From positions 1-64,000 of the forward strand of contig CADBWR010000006.1 of the NCBI GenBank assembly GCA_902798425.1: a stretch of 64,000 nucleotides of DNA. The letters run 5' to 3'. This DNA is from an uncultured Bacteroidales bacterium. GTDB lineage: Bacteria; Bacteroidota; Bacteroidia; Bacteroidales; Bacteroidaceae. The notes beneath the pieces are model-generated. The model saw only the letters and a program-made list of their open reading frames with translations, had not been told where the DNA came from and did no database searches. The translations under genes and the position numbers were made by a program. Positions 56,952 through 64,000 of this stretch are shown one piece after another (the stretch's first letter is position 1; the number at the start of each line of letters is the position of its first letter).

Positions 56952-58808
56952 ATGAAAAGATATTTCTTTATATTAGCTTCTATTATCACCTTTGCTACAG
57001 CCTTTACGGGCTGCAGCAAAGATGATAACGAGACGGTTCCAACACCGACTCCTACTCCTGTGGAGCCCTCGGGCGTGATTGATTTGGGACTGCCCAGTGG
57101 AACATTGTGGGCTGCGGCTAACTTAGGTGCAACCGAAGCCAGTGCTGTTGGTAATCTTTATGCATGGGGTGAGACCTACGTCAAAGACACATATAGCGCA
57201 TCGAATTACTTTGATGCAAACAGCAAGATTGTAACCAGCAATATTATTGGCTCTCAATATGATGCTGCTGCAGCATTGGGTGATGGATGGCAGATGCCTT
57301 CAAAGGCTCAGTTCAAAGAACTCTTTGAGCAGTGTAAAGTCAAATTAGACAAGGATGCAAAAACCATTACGCTGACCGGTCCCAATGAACAGAAGATGGT
57401 TCTTCCCTATACTTCTATCAGTGCAACACTCTATGACAACTGGATCAATAAGAAGGAAGAGACAAGCTACGCAAAGTTCGAGAATGTTTATGCAGCTTAT
57501 TGGACTGGAGAAATCTCTGCAATTTCAGATCCCCTCAATGCCAATCAGTATGCTGTACAGGCTCTCTATGTTGAGCATGCAAAGAATGCTGTCAAAGAAG
57601 GAGGCGCTGAACAGTATGCCAACGTTTTCTATGATCGTTCACGCATGGTAGGTGCTCCTATTCGTCCTGTTAAGGCTACTGGTGGCACACCTGTTGCCAA
57701 TTATGTTGATATCAGAGGCACATGGGCAGAGTCTGACGCTGCTGGTACTGAGAAGGCACTGACTGAGAAGCCTGTCTTCATGACCTTCGAGGGTTCTAAC
57801 TTCACAGGTAAAGGTGTCATCGTTCAGTATGGTACTAACCTCGATAAGATCAGCTACTCTCGTAATGTCAACGAGCTGAACATGACCAACATCGCTCAAA
57901 GCGTTACCACAAAGGGTACCGTAGCTTATGTAATCGCTCCTAACCCAGATGATGCTTCAGTCAAGGCCGTCATCTCTGTTACAGACCAGAACGGTGACAA
58001 GCGCTACTTCGTAAAGACCACCGAGAATCCTGCCGTTCAGGCCGAGAGTCTACAGGGTAAGTGGGACTTCACCTACAACAGCGAGACATTAACACTGAAC
58101 ATTATCGATGATGCCAATTGTCAGGTAACAAAGGGGACTAACAAAGAATCTGCCACCTACGACTATCGCTTCGGAACATTCAGTATTGCTTCGTCTAACT
58201 TCACGGGGGTATTCGGTGTAGAGGCCACTGGCACCGCAGAGACTCCGTTCAAGTTCGTCAACAGCGAGGGTGCAACAATAACCTTCATCGTTCATCCGAA
58301 GAGTTATCAAACTGTATTCTCATGGAGTGGTCTTACAGACACAGAAGCTCCGTCCATAATGACACTGAACAGCAACAACAGCTTGGTTGACAATTCCACT
58401 ATTAAGCAAGACATCTTGAGTGGCATAGGCGGACAGGCCTATTCTTACGCAGTCAGACTGAACAAGAGCGTAGGCTCCACTACCATAGGGGAAAAGAGTG
58501 CAGATGCTGCTAACATTGCTACACTTGCAGCTCTCGTAACCTATGACTTCAAGACGGGCGACCGCATCCGCATCAAGGGATACTTCAACTCTGCCGGTAA
58601 GACTGGTTCCTTCAAAGTCTTTGATAAGAATGGCGTATTCCTTGGTACTGGAACACCAGATTTTGTAAACTATGCAAATGGTGACCGTATAGTTTCCGAG
58701 AGTATCTTCACCTTCACCCAGGATGTCAAGGACGTGTACATCGCTCGTCATGCCGGTACAGGTACCTTCGTCTGCGAGTTCTACATTGACACAGAAGCAG
58801 AAGATTAA
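56952..58808 (+). CDS. FISUMP-domain surface lipoprotein
   Basis: A 618-aa lipoprotein (lipobox TAFTGCSKDD) with a Pro-Thr linker (TVPTPTPTPVEP) and a FISUMP domain at about 43-240: IDLGLPSGTLWAAANLGA, NLYAWGETY, GWQMPSKAQFKEL and GAPIRPV. After it come two lipocalin-like beta domains (about 248-355, 365-455) and a C-terminal beta domain unlike anything I recognise. Last gene of locus 3, with a terminator 18 bp on. Likely glycan-binding. Confidence 0.8.
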   Translation: MKRYFFILASIITFATAFTGCSKDDNETVPTPTPTPVEPSGVIDLGLPSGTLWAAANLGATEASAVGNLYAWGETYVKDTYSASNYFDANSKIVTSNIIGSQYDAAAALGDGWQMPSKAQFKELFEQCKVKLDKDAKTITLTGPNEQKMVLPYTSISATLYDNWINKKEETSYAKFENVYAAYWTGEISAISDPLNANQYAVQALYVEHAKNAVKEGGAEQYANVFYDRSRMVGAPIRPVKATGGTPVANYVDIRGTWAESDAAGTEKALTEKPVFMTFEGSNFTGKGVIVQYGTNLDKISYSRNVNELNMTNIAQSVTTKGTVAYVIAPNPDDASVKAVISVTDQNGDKRYFVKTTENPAVQAESLQGKWDFTYNSETLTLNIIDDANCQVTKGTNKESATYDYRFGTFSIASSNFTGVFGVEATGTAETPFKFVNSEGATITFIVHPKSYQTVFSWSGLTDTEAPSIMTLNSNNSLVDNSTIKQDILSGIGGQAYSYAVRLNKSVGSTTIGEKSADAANIATLAALVTYDFKTGDRIRIKGYFNSAGKTGSFKVFDKNGVFLGTGTPDFVNYANGDRIVSESIFTFTQDVKDVYIARHAGTGTFVCEFYIDTEAED

Positions 58809-58826
58809 TAATCGTTCTAAATAGAA

Positions 58827-58862
58827 AATAATGGGATGGCTCACACCATCCCATTATTTTTT
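58827..58862 (+). terminator. Terminator of SusC/SusD locus 3
   Basis: Perfect 13-bp stem AATAATGGGATGG/CCATCCCATTATT with loop CTCACA and a T-run. Confidence 0.95.
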
Positions 58863-58884
58863 CCGTTACTCATTAGTAGTCTCA

Positions 58885-58916
58885 AAGAGCGGACGCCCCT
58901 GTGGCTGTCCGCTCTT
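58885..58916. repeat. 32-bp hairpin repeat, copy 1
   Basis: Arms AAGAGCGGAC/GTCCGCTCTT (10 bp) around a 12-nt loop GCCCCTGTGGCT. An identical 32-bp copy in the same orientation lies at 59346-59377; the pair encloses the MNT gene. Confidence 0.95.
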
Positions 58917-58933
58917 ATGTTTTTGCATGAAAA

Positions 58934-58965
58934 TTTGGAAGTTAAAAAGAAAACTATTATCTTTG
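58934..58965 (+). promoter_or_regulatory. MNT gene promoter
   Basis: TTTG (58934-58937), 20 bp, TATCTTTG (58958-58965). Confidence 0.75.
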
Positions 58966-58991
58966 CAGCAGAGAAACAATATCTTAAAAAG

Positions 58992-59297
58992 ATGAAGAGA
59001 GACCAACAAGAGTATATAGATATCATACGCAATCATTCTGCAGAATTGCATGATCAATTCGGCATTACCTCAATGCGTTTATTTGGCTCAGTGGCTCGCA
59101 ATGAGCATCATGAAGGAAGCGATGTTGACCTATTTGTCAAGATGCCACCTAAGTTCTTCAATCACATTTTAGCGTCACAGTACTTGGAGCAACTACTTGG
59201 ATGTACAGTAGACTTGATACAAGATCACAAGTCCCTTAGGCCTTTTTTCAGGAAACAAATAGAACAAGATGGAATCGATATCTTTACTGAATCTTAG
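58992..59297 (+). CDS. MNT-type nucleotidyltransferase (antitoxin-like)
   Basis: A 101-aa protein with the minimal nucleotidyltransferase signature: GSVARNEHHEGSDVDLFV (the GSxAR and SDxDL parts hold the metal-binding aspartates). MNT proteins usually pair with a HEPN RNase toxin encoded right behind them and neutralise it, often by AMPylation. Here only a short HEPN-like start overlaps the stop codon. The start at 58992 is chosen by domain limits and promoter; the frame extension to 58836 crosses the terminator. Confidence 0.85.
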   Translation: MKRDQQEYIDIIRNHSAELHDQFGITSMRLFGSVARNEHHEGSDVDLFVKMPPKFFNHILASQYLEQLLGCTVDLIQDHKSLRPFFRKQIEQDGIDIFTES

Positions 59298-59345
59298 GAT
59301 TGTTGAGGATCAGCTTCATCAAATCTCCCCCTACTCTATAGCACG
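59269..59345 (+). pseudogene. Possible HEPN remnant overlapping the MNT gene
   Basis: An ATG at 59269 in another frame overlaps the MNT end by 29 bp, the usual coupling of MNT-HEPN pairs. It begins MESISLLNLRIVEDQLHQIS, helical and HEPN-like, then runs into the 32-bp hairpin repeat after 26 codons and becomes nonsense. No Rx4-6H motif is left. Speculative. Confidence 0.25.
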
Positions 59346-59382
59346 AAGAGCGGACGCCCCTGTGGCTGTCCGCTCTTCTTTT
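59346..59382. repeat. 32-bp hairpin repeat, copy 2, with T-run
   Basis: Identical to copy 1 through 59377, then followed by CTTTTTC, so a working plus-strand terminator for the MNT gene. It stands 27 bp before the convergent exchanger stop codon. Confidence 0.9.
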
Positions 59383-59408
59383 TCTTTCTTCCCGAAATGT
59401 GGTGGCGC

Positions 59409-60341
59409 TTACAGTGAAGTAATCAGCCACGCCAGATAGACCAGATAACCTACCACCAGCAGGGCACCCTCCCAGCGCTCCACGGTATAGCGGGTGCGCG
59501 AGAAGAGCCATACCAACACGATAGACACCAGCATCACGGCTTGGTCGACAAGGGTGATGCCCTCTATCTCTAGCGGACAGATGACGCCCGTCAGTCCCAG
59601 TATCATCAGGATGTTGAACACGTTGGATCCGATGACGTTGCCAATGGCAATGGCCGACTGTCCCTTGCGAGCCGCTACTACACTGGTGGCCAGCTCCGGC
59701 AGACTGGTGCCGCCGGCAACCACGGTCAGTCCGACGACAGCCTCGCTGATGCCCAGCGCAAAAGCCAAATTAGAAGCATGGTCTACAAATACGTTACTGC
59801 CTACTACCAGTCCGGCGAGTCCGCCTATCAGATAGAGTACGGCCTTTCCCGTCTTCATATTGGTGGCGGTGGCCTCCTCTTCGCTGCTACCGGCCTTTGC
59901 CTGGCGCAGCGTGTACACCATGAAGGCTGCGAAGCCTGCCAGCAGGATGATGCCGTCTACCCACGACAGCGAACCGTCGTAGGTCAGTGCCATCAGCAGC
60001 AGCGTGGCACCGATGGCAAAGGGAATGTCCTTACGCACGGTAGAGCGGCTGATAACCATCGGGGCTACCGCCGCCGCACAACCCACAATGAGCATGGCAT
60101 TCATGGTGTTCGAACCTACCACATTACCCACGGCCATGTCGGGCGTGCCTTTCAGCGCTGACACCAGGCTGACGAAGAGTTCCGGTGCCGACGTTCCGGC
60201 AGCCACAATCGTCAAGCCAATAATCATCTCTGGAACATTCATACGGCGGGCCAGCGACGAGGCGCCCTCCGTCAGTCGGTCGGCGCCCCACAAGACGAGC
60301 GTCACACCGAGCACTATAAATATAATATCAAATATCATCAT
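59409..60341 (-). CDS. CaCA-family Na+/Ca2+ exchanger (YrbG-like)
   Basis: A 310-aa inner-membrane antiporter with about ten helices in two inverted halves. Both alpha repeats are present: GTSAPELFVSLVSA...GNVVGSN and GTSLPELATSVVAA...GNVIGSN. I start at the ATG at 60341 (next to another ATG at 60338), overlapping the end of the S4 gene by 14 bp; the longer frame to 60410 has no family likeness. Last gene of rplY-pth-S4-exchanger. Confidence 0.9.
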   Translation of the reverse strand: MMIFDIIFIVLGVTLVLWGADRLTEGASSLARRMNVPEMIIGLTIVAAGTSAPELFVSLVSALKGTPDMAVGNVVGSNTMNAMLIVGCAAAVAPMVISRSTVRKDIPFAIGATLLLMALTYDGSLSWVDGIILLAGFAAFMVYTLRQAKAGSSEEEATATNMKTGKAVLYLIGGLAGLVVGSNVFVDHASNLAFALGISEAVVGLTVVAGGTSLPELATSVVAARKGQSAIAIGNVIGSNVFNILMILGLTGVICPLEIEGITLVDQAVMLVSIVLVWLFSRTRYTVERWEGALLVVGYLVYLAWLITSL

Positions 60342-60810
60342 CGTCATCCCAATCAAAGTCATCAAAGAAGTCACCCTCCATGGCGGGACCCACAAACTCG
60401 TCCAGCGCACGGCGTTCCTTCTTTGTCGGGCGCCCCGTGCCGCGCTGGCGGTTCACGAAGCCGCTGATGCGGTTCATCTCCAGCAGTTCATACTGGTCGG
60501 CAGGTGTCACATTCTCGTAGACCTGTGGCACCAGCTTGGCACCCACACGCTGTTCGATGGTCTGCAGAATCTTGAACGAGTACGTCACGGGGGGCTTGCG
60601 CACGCTGACCACCTCGCCCACCTTCACCATGCGCGACGGCTTCACGTTCACGCCCTGTATCGTCACGCGTCCGTTCTTGATGGCGTCGGCAGCAATGCTC
60701 CGCGTCTTGAAGATGCGGGCAGCCCACAGCCACTTATCTATTCGGGCCAACCCACCCCCTGCCCCTCCCGTCGGGATGGGAGTCTTATTACCTTTCTCGT
60801 CGTTACTCAT
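60328..60810 (-). CDS. S4-domain RNA-binding protein, Hsp15-like
   Basis: A 160-aa protein with an S4 domain at 22-85 (ARIDKWLWAARIFKTRSIAA, NGRVTIQGVNVKPSR) like Hsp15, which rescues 50S subunits with stalled nascent chains. The middle carries GRPTKKERRALDEF, and the end is acidic (DDFDWDDDDDI). The first 20 residues (TPIPTGGAGGG) are encoded by G-rich repeat sequence like that in the adjoining intergenic region, so the native start may be later. Confidence 0.85.
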   Translation of the reverse strand: MSNDEKGNKTPIPTGGAGGGLARIDKWLWAARIFKTRSIAADAIKNGRVTIQGVNVKPSRMVKVGEVVSVRKPPVTYSFKILQTIEQRVGAKLVPQVYENVTPADQYELLEMNRISGFVNRQRGTGRPTKKERRALDEFVGPAMEGDFFDDFDWDDDDDI

Positions 60811-60881
60811 AAAACACCAATCATCTTCATCAATTATCTACTTACCCCCTTCTCCTTACCCCTTTCTCCTTTATCAATTAT

Positions 60882-60937
60882 CTCCTTACTCCTTACTCCT
60901 TTCTCTCTACTCCTTACTCCTTACTCCATACTCTCTA
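60882..60937. repeat. Eight heptamers CTCCTTA between pth and the S4 gene
   Basis: Eight 7-bp units: CTCCTTA, CTCCTTA, CTCCTTT, CTCTCTA, CTCCTTA, CTCCTTA, CTCCATA, CTCTCTA. Weaker copies extend left to about 60,838. Confidence 0.85.
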
Positions 60938-60941
60938 AATT

Positions 60942-61009
60942 CCCCTCCCCTGGGGAGGGGTTAGGGGTGGGTTTTAGGGGTGGGTTTTAGGGTTAGGGGT
61001 GGGTGTTTT
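60942..61009. repeat. G-rich palindrome and GGGG repeats at the pth 3' end
   Basis: A palindrome CCCCTCCCC-T-GGGGAGGGG (60942-60960) is followed by repeats of TTAGGGGTGGGTTT up to about 61009, running into the last codons of pth. At least six runs of three or more G make it a candidate G-quadruplex on the plus strand. Confidence 0.75.
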
Positions 61010-61574
61010 TTCCCAGTCTATTATACTGATTCATCGTGATGTCGATGCCCGCCAGTACGAAGCTCTTGATGATGTCCACCGCAACGTTGATGGCAGGCTG
61101 CAACTTCTCCATTTCCTCAGCGGAAAACTTGCCCAGCACGTGGTCTATCTGCATGCCGATGGGATAGTCGTTGCCGATGCCCATGCGCAGGCGGGCATAC
61201 TGCTGACCTATCAGCTGCTGGATATGTCCCAGTCCATTGTGGCCGCCATTGCTGCCGTTGGCCTTCAGGCGAAACTGTCCCACGGGGATGGCCACGTCGT
61301 CGCTGACCACCAGCAGACGGCTCTGGTCAATGTTCTCCTTGTTCAGCCAGTAGCGCACGGCATTTCCGCTGAGGTTCATAAACGTGGTAGGCTTCAGCAG
61401 CAGCACCTTGCGGCCTTTCACCGACGTCTCTGCCACGAAGCCATAGCGCTTATCCTCAAAAACGATATTGGACGCCTTAGCAAAAGCGTCCAATACCATA
61501 AATCCAGTGTTGTGGCGGGTTCCGGCATATTCTTCTCCCGGGTTTCCCAAGCCAACAATTAAGTACTTTTCCAT
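60993..61574 (-). CDS. pth: Peptidyl-tRNA hydrolase
   Basis: A 193-aa enzyme that frees tRNA from stalled peptidyl-tRNA. GLGNPG at 8-13 (Asn11), RHNTGF with catalytic His21, VVSDDVAIP with the assisting aspartate, and SNGGHNGL are present. The final residues (GKNTHP) are encoded by the G-rich repeat, a sign of repeat invasion of the gene end. 84 bp behind rplY. Confidence 0.95.
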   Translation of the reverse strand: MEKYLIVGLGNPGEEYAGTRHNTGFMVLDAFAKASNIVFEDKRYGFVAETSVKGRKVLLLKPTTFMNLSGNAVRYWLNKENIDQSRLLVVSDDVAIPVGQFRLKANGSNGGHNGLGHIQQLIGQQYARLRMGIGNDYPIGMQIDHVLGKFSAEEMEKLQPAINVAVDIIKSFVLAGIDITMNQYNRLGKNTHP

Positions 61575-61597
61575 TCTTTTATTGCTTTTGGCTTTAT

Positions 61598-61635
61598 CCC
61601 CCTCCTTTTCCCCCTCCTTTTCCCCCCTCCTTTTA
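61598..61635. repeat. Three 12-13-bp pyrimidine repeats between rplY and pth
   Basis: Three copies of CCCCCTCCTTTT, then AGGGAGGGG, which can pair back with CCCCTCC-type sequence. Directly upstream of the pth start on the minus strand. Confidence 0.75.
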
Positions 61636-61658
61636 GGGAGGGGTCGGGGGTAGGCTCC

Positions 61659-62258
61659 TTACTCAGCCTCAGCAGCAGCTGCAGCAGAACGAGAAGCACG
61701 AGTAGCCTTCACAGAGCAGACGATAACCTCCTTAGGAGTAACAATCTCCAAGCCCTCGAAGCTCAGTGAGCCGACCTTGATAGCCTTACCCAGCTGCAGC
61801 TCGGTAACGTCGATGTCCAGCTTCTCAGGAATCTGCTTGTAAGGAGCGCGAACGTCAATCTTACGGATAGACAGGTTCAGACGACCACCGTCGCGAACAC
61901 CCTGAGCGTGACCTACGATGTTTACGGGGATACCAACAGTGATAGCCTTGGTGTCGTTGATCTCGAAGAAGTCAGCGTGCAGCAGTGCGTCCGTTGTGGG
62001 GTGGAACTGCAGCTCCTTCATGATAGCCTTGTGCTCCTGACCATCGATGTTCAGGTTTACAACATATACGTATGGGGTATAGACAGCCTTGCGCAGCTCA
62101 GCCATTGAGGCGCAGAAAGCAAATGCTTCGGGCATGCCGTTCTCACCCTTCTTCTCACCATACAGATTGCAGGGTACCAGACCCTCCTTACGAAGCTGCT
62201 TAGAGGCCTTCTTGCCTGTGTCGGTGCGCTTCTGACCGTTTACGTTAATCTCTTTCAT
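61659..62258 (-). CDS. rplY: 50S ribosomal protein L25 (Ctc form)
   Basis: A 199-aa two-domain L25/TL5/CTC protein binding 5S rRNA. N-terminal L25 domain (KRTDTGKKASKQLRKEGLVP, CNLYG), C-terminal beta domain (GIPVNIVGHAQGVRDGGRLN) and an Ala-Glu-rich end. Promoter on the minus strand: TTG near 62361, TACCTTTG 62333-62340, 75 nt leader. Heads the pth operon; divergent from nusB. Confidence 0.95.
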   Translation of the reverse strand: MKEINVNGQKRTDTGKKASKQLRKEGLVPCNLYGEKKGENGMPEAFAFCASMAELRKAVYTPYVYVVNLNIDGQEHKAIMKELQFHPTTDALLHADFFEINDTKAITVGIPVNIVGHAQGVRDGGRLNLSIRKIDVRAPYKQIPEKLDIDVTELQLGKAIKVGSLSFEGLEIVTPKEVIVCSVKATRASRSAAAAAEAE

Positions 62259-62434
62259 AATTAAATAATGTGTTACTCTAAAATTAAGTTGTTTGCGCTT
62301 AATCCACCATCACACGATGCGAAAAGCGGCTGCAAAGGTACGAAAAAAAAGGTAACTACACAAGAAAAAAGGGAAAATATTAGCCACGAAAGCATTTTTT
62401 TCACTCTTCTCTCTTCACTATTCACTTTTTTTTG

Positions 62435-62442
62435 TACCTTTG
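62435..62442 (+). promoter_or_regulatory. nusB -7 box
   Basis: TACCTTTG 52 bp upstream... of the nusB ATG counted from its first base, giving a leader of about 41 nt. No clear TTTG at -33. Confidence 0.55.
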
Positions 62443-62486
62443 CAAGCGATAAGAGTATCAAATAGCTATTTTTTTACACAAAAATT

Positions 62487-63434
62487 ATGATTAACAGAGA
62501 ACTCATCAGGATTAAGGTCGTCCAGTTAACCTATGCGTACTATCAAAACGGAAGCAAGAACATCGACACCGCTGAGAAGGAGCTGACATTCAGCTTGTCG
62601 AAAGCCTATGACCTTTACAACTACTTGTTAGCACTCATTGTAGGCATCACGCAAGAGGGCCGCCGCCATGTGGAGGTCGCACAGTCGCGTGCACAGCGCG
62701 AAGGCACTGCCATGCCCTCTCAGAAGTTCGTCATGAACCGTTTTGCCCTGCAGCTGGAAGAGAACAAGATGCTCAACGAGTTTCTGGAAACCCAGAAGAA
62801 AAACTGGAACGACCACCCCGAATTCCTCAAGAAGATTTACACACAGATCACCGAGAGCCAGATCTATCAGGACTACATGGCCTCACCCGACGACAGCTAC
62901 GATGCCGACCGTGAGTTGTGGCGCAAGCTGTATCGCACCCTCATCGAGCACAATCCCGACCTCGACGCACTACTCGAGGAGGAGAGCATCTATTGGAACG
63001 ACGACAAAGAGATTGTCGACACCTTCGTCGTCAAGACCATCAAGCGTTTTGACGAGAAGAACAAGAGCCACCAAGAGCTGCTGCCCGAGTACGACAGCGA
63101 GGAAGACCGTGAATACGCCCGCAAGCTGTTCCGTGCCAGTGTGATGAATGCCGACGAATACCAGCGCTATATGAGCGAAGCCTCCCGCAACTGGGACTTC
63201 TCGCGACTGGCCTATATGGACATCGTCATCATGCAGATAGCCATCGCCGAGATGATGACCTTCCCCAGCATCCCCATCAGTGTCAGCATCAACGAGTATG
63301 TCGACATTGCCAAGCTCTACTCCACCCCACGCAGTGCCGGCTACATCAATGGCATGCTCGACGCCATAGCCCGCCATCTCATCGAGAAGGGCCATCTGCT
63401 CAAGCCCATTGCGCCGAGAAACAACAAACAATAA
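62487..63434 (+). CDS. nusB: Transcription antitermination factor NusB, extended form
   Basis: A 315-aa protein, about twice the length of E. coli NusB. The NusB fold lies in the C-terminal part (about 175-305: YARKLFRASVMNADEYQRYM, WDFSRLAYMDIVIMQIAIAE, SINEYVDIAKLYSTPRSAGY, INGMLDAIA). The first 170 residues are the helical extension found in Bacteroidetes. NusB with S10 (NusE) binds boxA in rRNA operons. Start MINRELIRIKVVQLTYAYYQ is standard. Its stop is separated from yajC only by heptamer repeats. Confidence 0.94.
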   Translation: MINRELIRIKVVQLTYAYYQNGSKNIDTAEKELTFSLSKAYDLYNYLLALIVGITQEGRRHVEVAQSRAQREGTAMPSQKFVMNRFALQLEENKMLNEFLETQKKNWNDHPEFLKKIYTQITESQIYQDYMASPDDSYDADRELWRKLYRTLIEHNPDLDALLEEESIYWNDDKEIVDTFVVKTIKRFDEKNKSHQELLPEYDSEEDREYARKLFRASVMNADEYQRYMSEASRNWDFSRLAYMDIVIMQIAIAEMMTFPSIPISVSINEYVDIAKLYSTPRSAGYINGMLDAIARHLIEKGHLLKPIAPRNNKQ

Positions 63435-63435
63435 A

Positions 63436-63519
63436 CATCAGACGTCAGACATCAGACGTCAGACATCAGACGTCAGACATCAGACATCAGACATCAAACA
63501 TTAAACATCAAACATCAAT
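63436..63519. repeat. Twelve heptamers CATCAGA filling the nusB-yajC junction
   Basis: Twelve units in exact 7-bp register: CATCAGA and CGTCAGA alternate three times, then CATCAGA twice, CATCAAA, CATTAAA, CATCAAA and CATCAAT. The array starts 2 bp after the nusB stop and ends at the base before the yajC ATG, so it is the whole translation-start region of yajC. Confidence 0.95.
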
Positions 63520-63843
63520 ATGACACAGCTTTTTCTCGCTGCACAATCCGCCCAGGGCGGTGGCAGCATGACCAGTTTCTTTATCATGATGATAGCCATC
63601 TTCGCCATCATGTACTTCTTTATGATTCGTCCCCAGCAGAAGCGCCAGAAGGAGATTCAGAACTTCCAGAACACGCTGGCCGAGGGCACTCCCGTCGTTA
63701 CGGGCGGTGGCATCTATGGTACCGTCAAGAAGATTGACCTCGCCACAGGCATCATCGAGGTGAAGATTGCCGACGGCGTCGTCATCAAGGTCGACAAGTC
63801 CTACGTCTATAAGGACACAGCCAGCACTCCCATGCAGAAGTAA
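63520..63843 (+). CDS. yajC: Preprotein translocase subunit YajC
   Basis: A 107-aa single-pass membrane protein linked to SecDF. One helix at about 17-37 (MTSFFIMMIAIFAIMYFFMI), then RPQQKRQKE, the hallmark, and the cytoplasmic domain GTPVVTGGGIYGTV. Lies between two heptamer arrays. Confidence 0.95.
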   Translation: MTQLFLAAQSAQGGGSMTSFFIMMIAIFAIMYFFMIRPQQKRQKEIQNFQNTLAEGTPVVTGGGIYGTVKKIDLATGIIEVKIADGVVIKVDKSYVYKDTASTPMQK

Positions 63844-63857
63844 AACCCACCCCCAGC

Positions 63858-63899
63858 CCTCAGACCTCAGACCTCAGGCCTCAGACCTCAGACCTCAAA
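63858..63899. repeat. Six heptamers CCTCAGA between yajC and the next gene
   Basis: CCTCAGA, CCTCAGA, CCTCAGG, CCTCAGA, CCTCAGA, CCTCAAA in 7-bp register, ending 3 bp before the following ATG. Confidence 0.95.
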
Positions 63900-63902
63900 G
63901 AG

Positions 63903-64000
63903 ATGGCAGTAAAGCAGATATTCACCACGATTAGGAACTTCTTGTTCAGCAGCGTCAACAAGCAGTTCCTGGTATTCCTGTTCTTTCTCTTCCTCTCCGG
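63903..64000 (+). CDS. YbbR-like protein, 5' part (cut by window end)
   Basis: The first 32 codons are visible: a basic start (MAVKQIFTTIRNFLFS) and the beginning of a membrane helix (KQFLVFLFFLFLSG). A YbbR-like protein follows yajC in many Bacteroidales, and this start fits it. The family cannot be proved from the fragment. Confidence 0.55.
   Translation, partial: MAVKQIFTTIRNFLFSSVNKQFLVFLFFLFLS

Noticed and set aside
58836-58991. Long version of the MNT protein
   Set aside because: The extension is encoded by the locus 3 terminator, the hairpin repeat and the MNT promoter.
60951-61009. Telomere-like TTAGGG repeats
   Set aside because: Short, irregular and internal to a bacterial operon; better read as a G-rich intergenic repeat.

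Overview
The window looks like a chromosomal segment of a Bacteroidales bacterium, most likely Prevotella or a close relative. Reasons: three SusC/SusD pairs, Bacteroidetes promoters (TTTG, about 20 bp, TAnnTTTG) in front of most transcription units, a BspA-type leucine-rich surface protein, a FISUMP lipoprotein, an extended NusB, and short C-terminal surface tails (GQRVN...KG...KK) on secreted proteins. No rRNA, insertion sequence or CRISPR array is visible.

Region 1 (1-11,200) is an A/T-rich accessory island on the minus strand. A small XRE regulator is followed, with gaps or overlaps of at most 54 bp, by a TIR-APAZ protein, a short prokaryotic Argonaute (together a SPARTA-type abortive-infection pair), a 1503-aa nuclease-methylase-specificity fusion (single-chain restriction-modification) and an AlbA_2/GHKL ATPase. 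It reads as one five-gene defence operon. Upstream lies a chimeric gene in which the arm-binding domain of a tyrosine integrase is fused in frame to a MobA-type mobilization protein, a scar of a mobilizable element.

Region 2 (11,200-32,600): after tadA come two divergent SusC/SusD loci. The minus-strand locus encodes SusC, SusD, a zinc metallohydrolase lipoprotein, a DUF4302 lipoprotein, a 1223-aa six-repeat secreted protein and a separately promoted M6-family protease. The plus-strand locus encodes SusC, SusD, a BT_2262-like lipoprotein and a BT_2261-like lipid-binding-fold lipoprotein, the order of a Bacteroides peptide-importing complex. Neither contains a glycoside hydrolase, so protein or peptide foraging is the best guess for both.

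Region 3 (32,700-47,300) is mostly housekeeping: a coiled-coil lipoprotein, rsmI, tdk, tRNA-Lys, tRNA-Phe, a membrane-bound AraC-type regulator, a BspA-like protein, the sppA-lpxK-punA-thiL operon and groES-groEL. A sigma-54-like promoter precedes groES.

Region 4 (47,300-58,900) begins with a candidate 140-nt small RNA, then a DUF4450 putative glycosidase and a third SusC/SusD locus with two further surface lipoproteins, one FN3 plus beta-helix and one FISUMP. A LacI-type palindrome lies just upstream of the susC promoter. This looks like a polysaccharide (perhaps pectin-type) locus.

Region 5 (58,900-64,000): a lone MNT nucleotidyltransferase between two identical 32-bp hairpin repeats, the operon rplY-pth-S4 protein-CaCA exchanger, and nusB-yajC-ybbR (cut by the window end). 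Several operon junctions here and at groES-groEL are filled with heptanucleotide tandem repeats, a recurring structure that ordinary annotation would miss.
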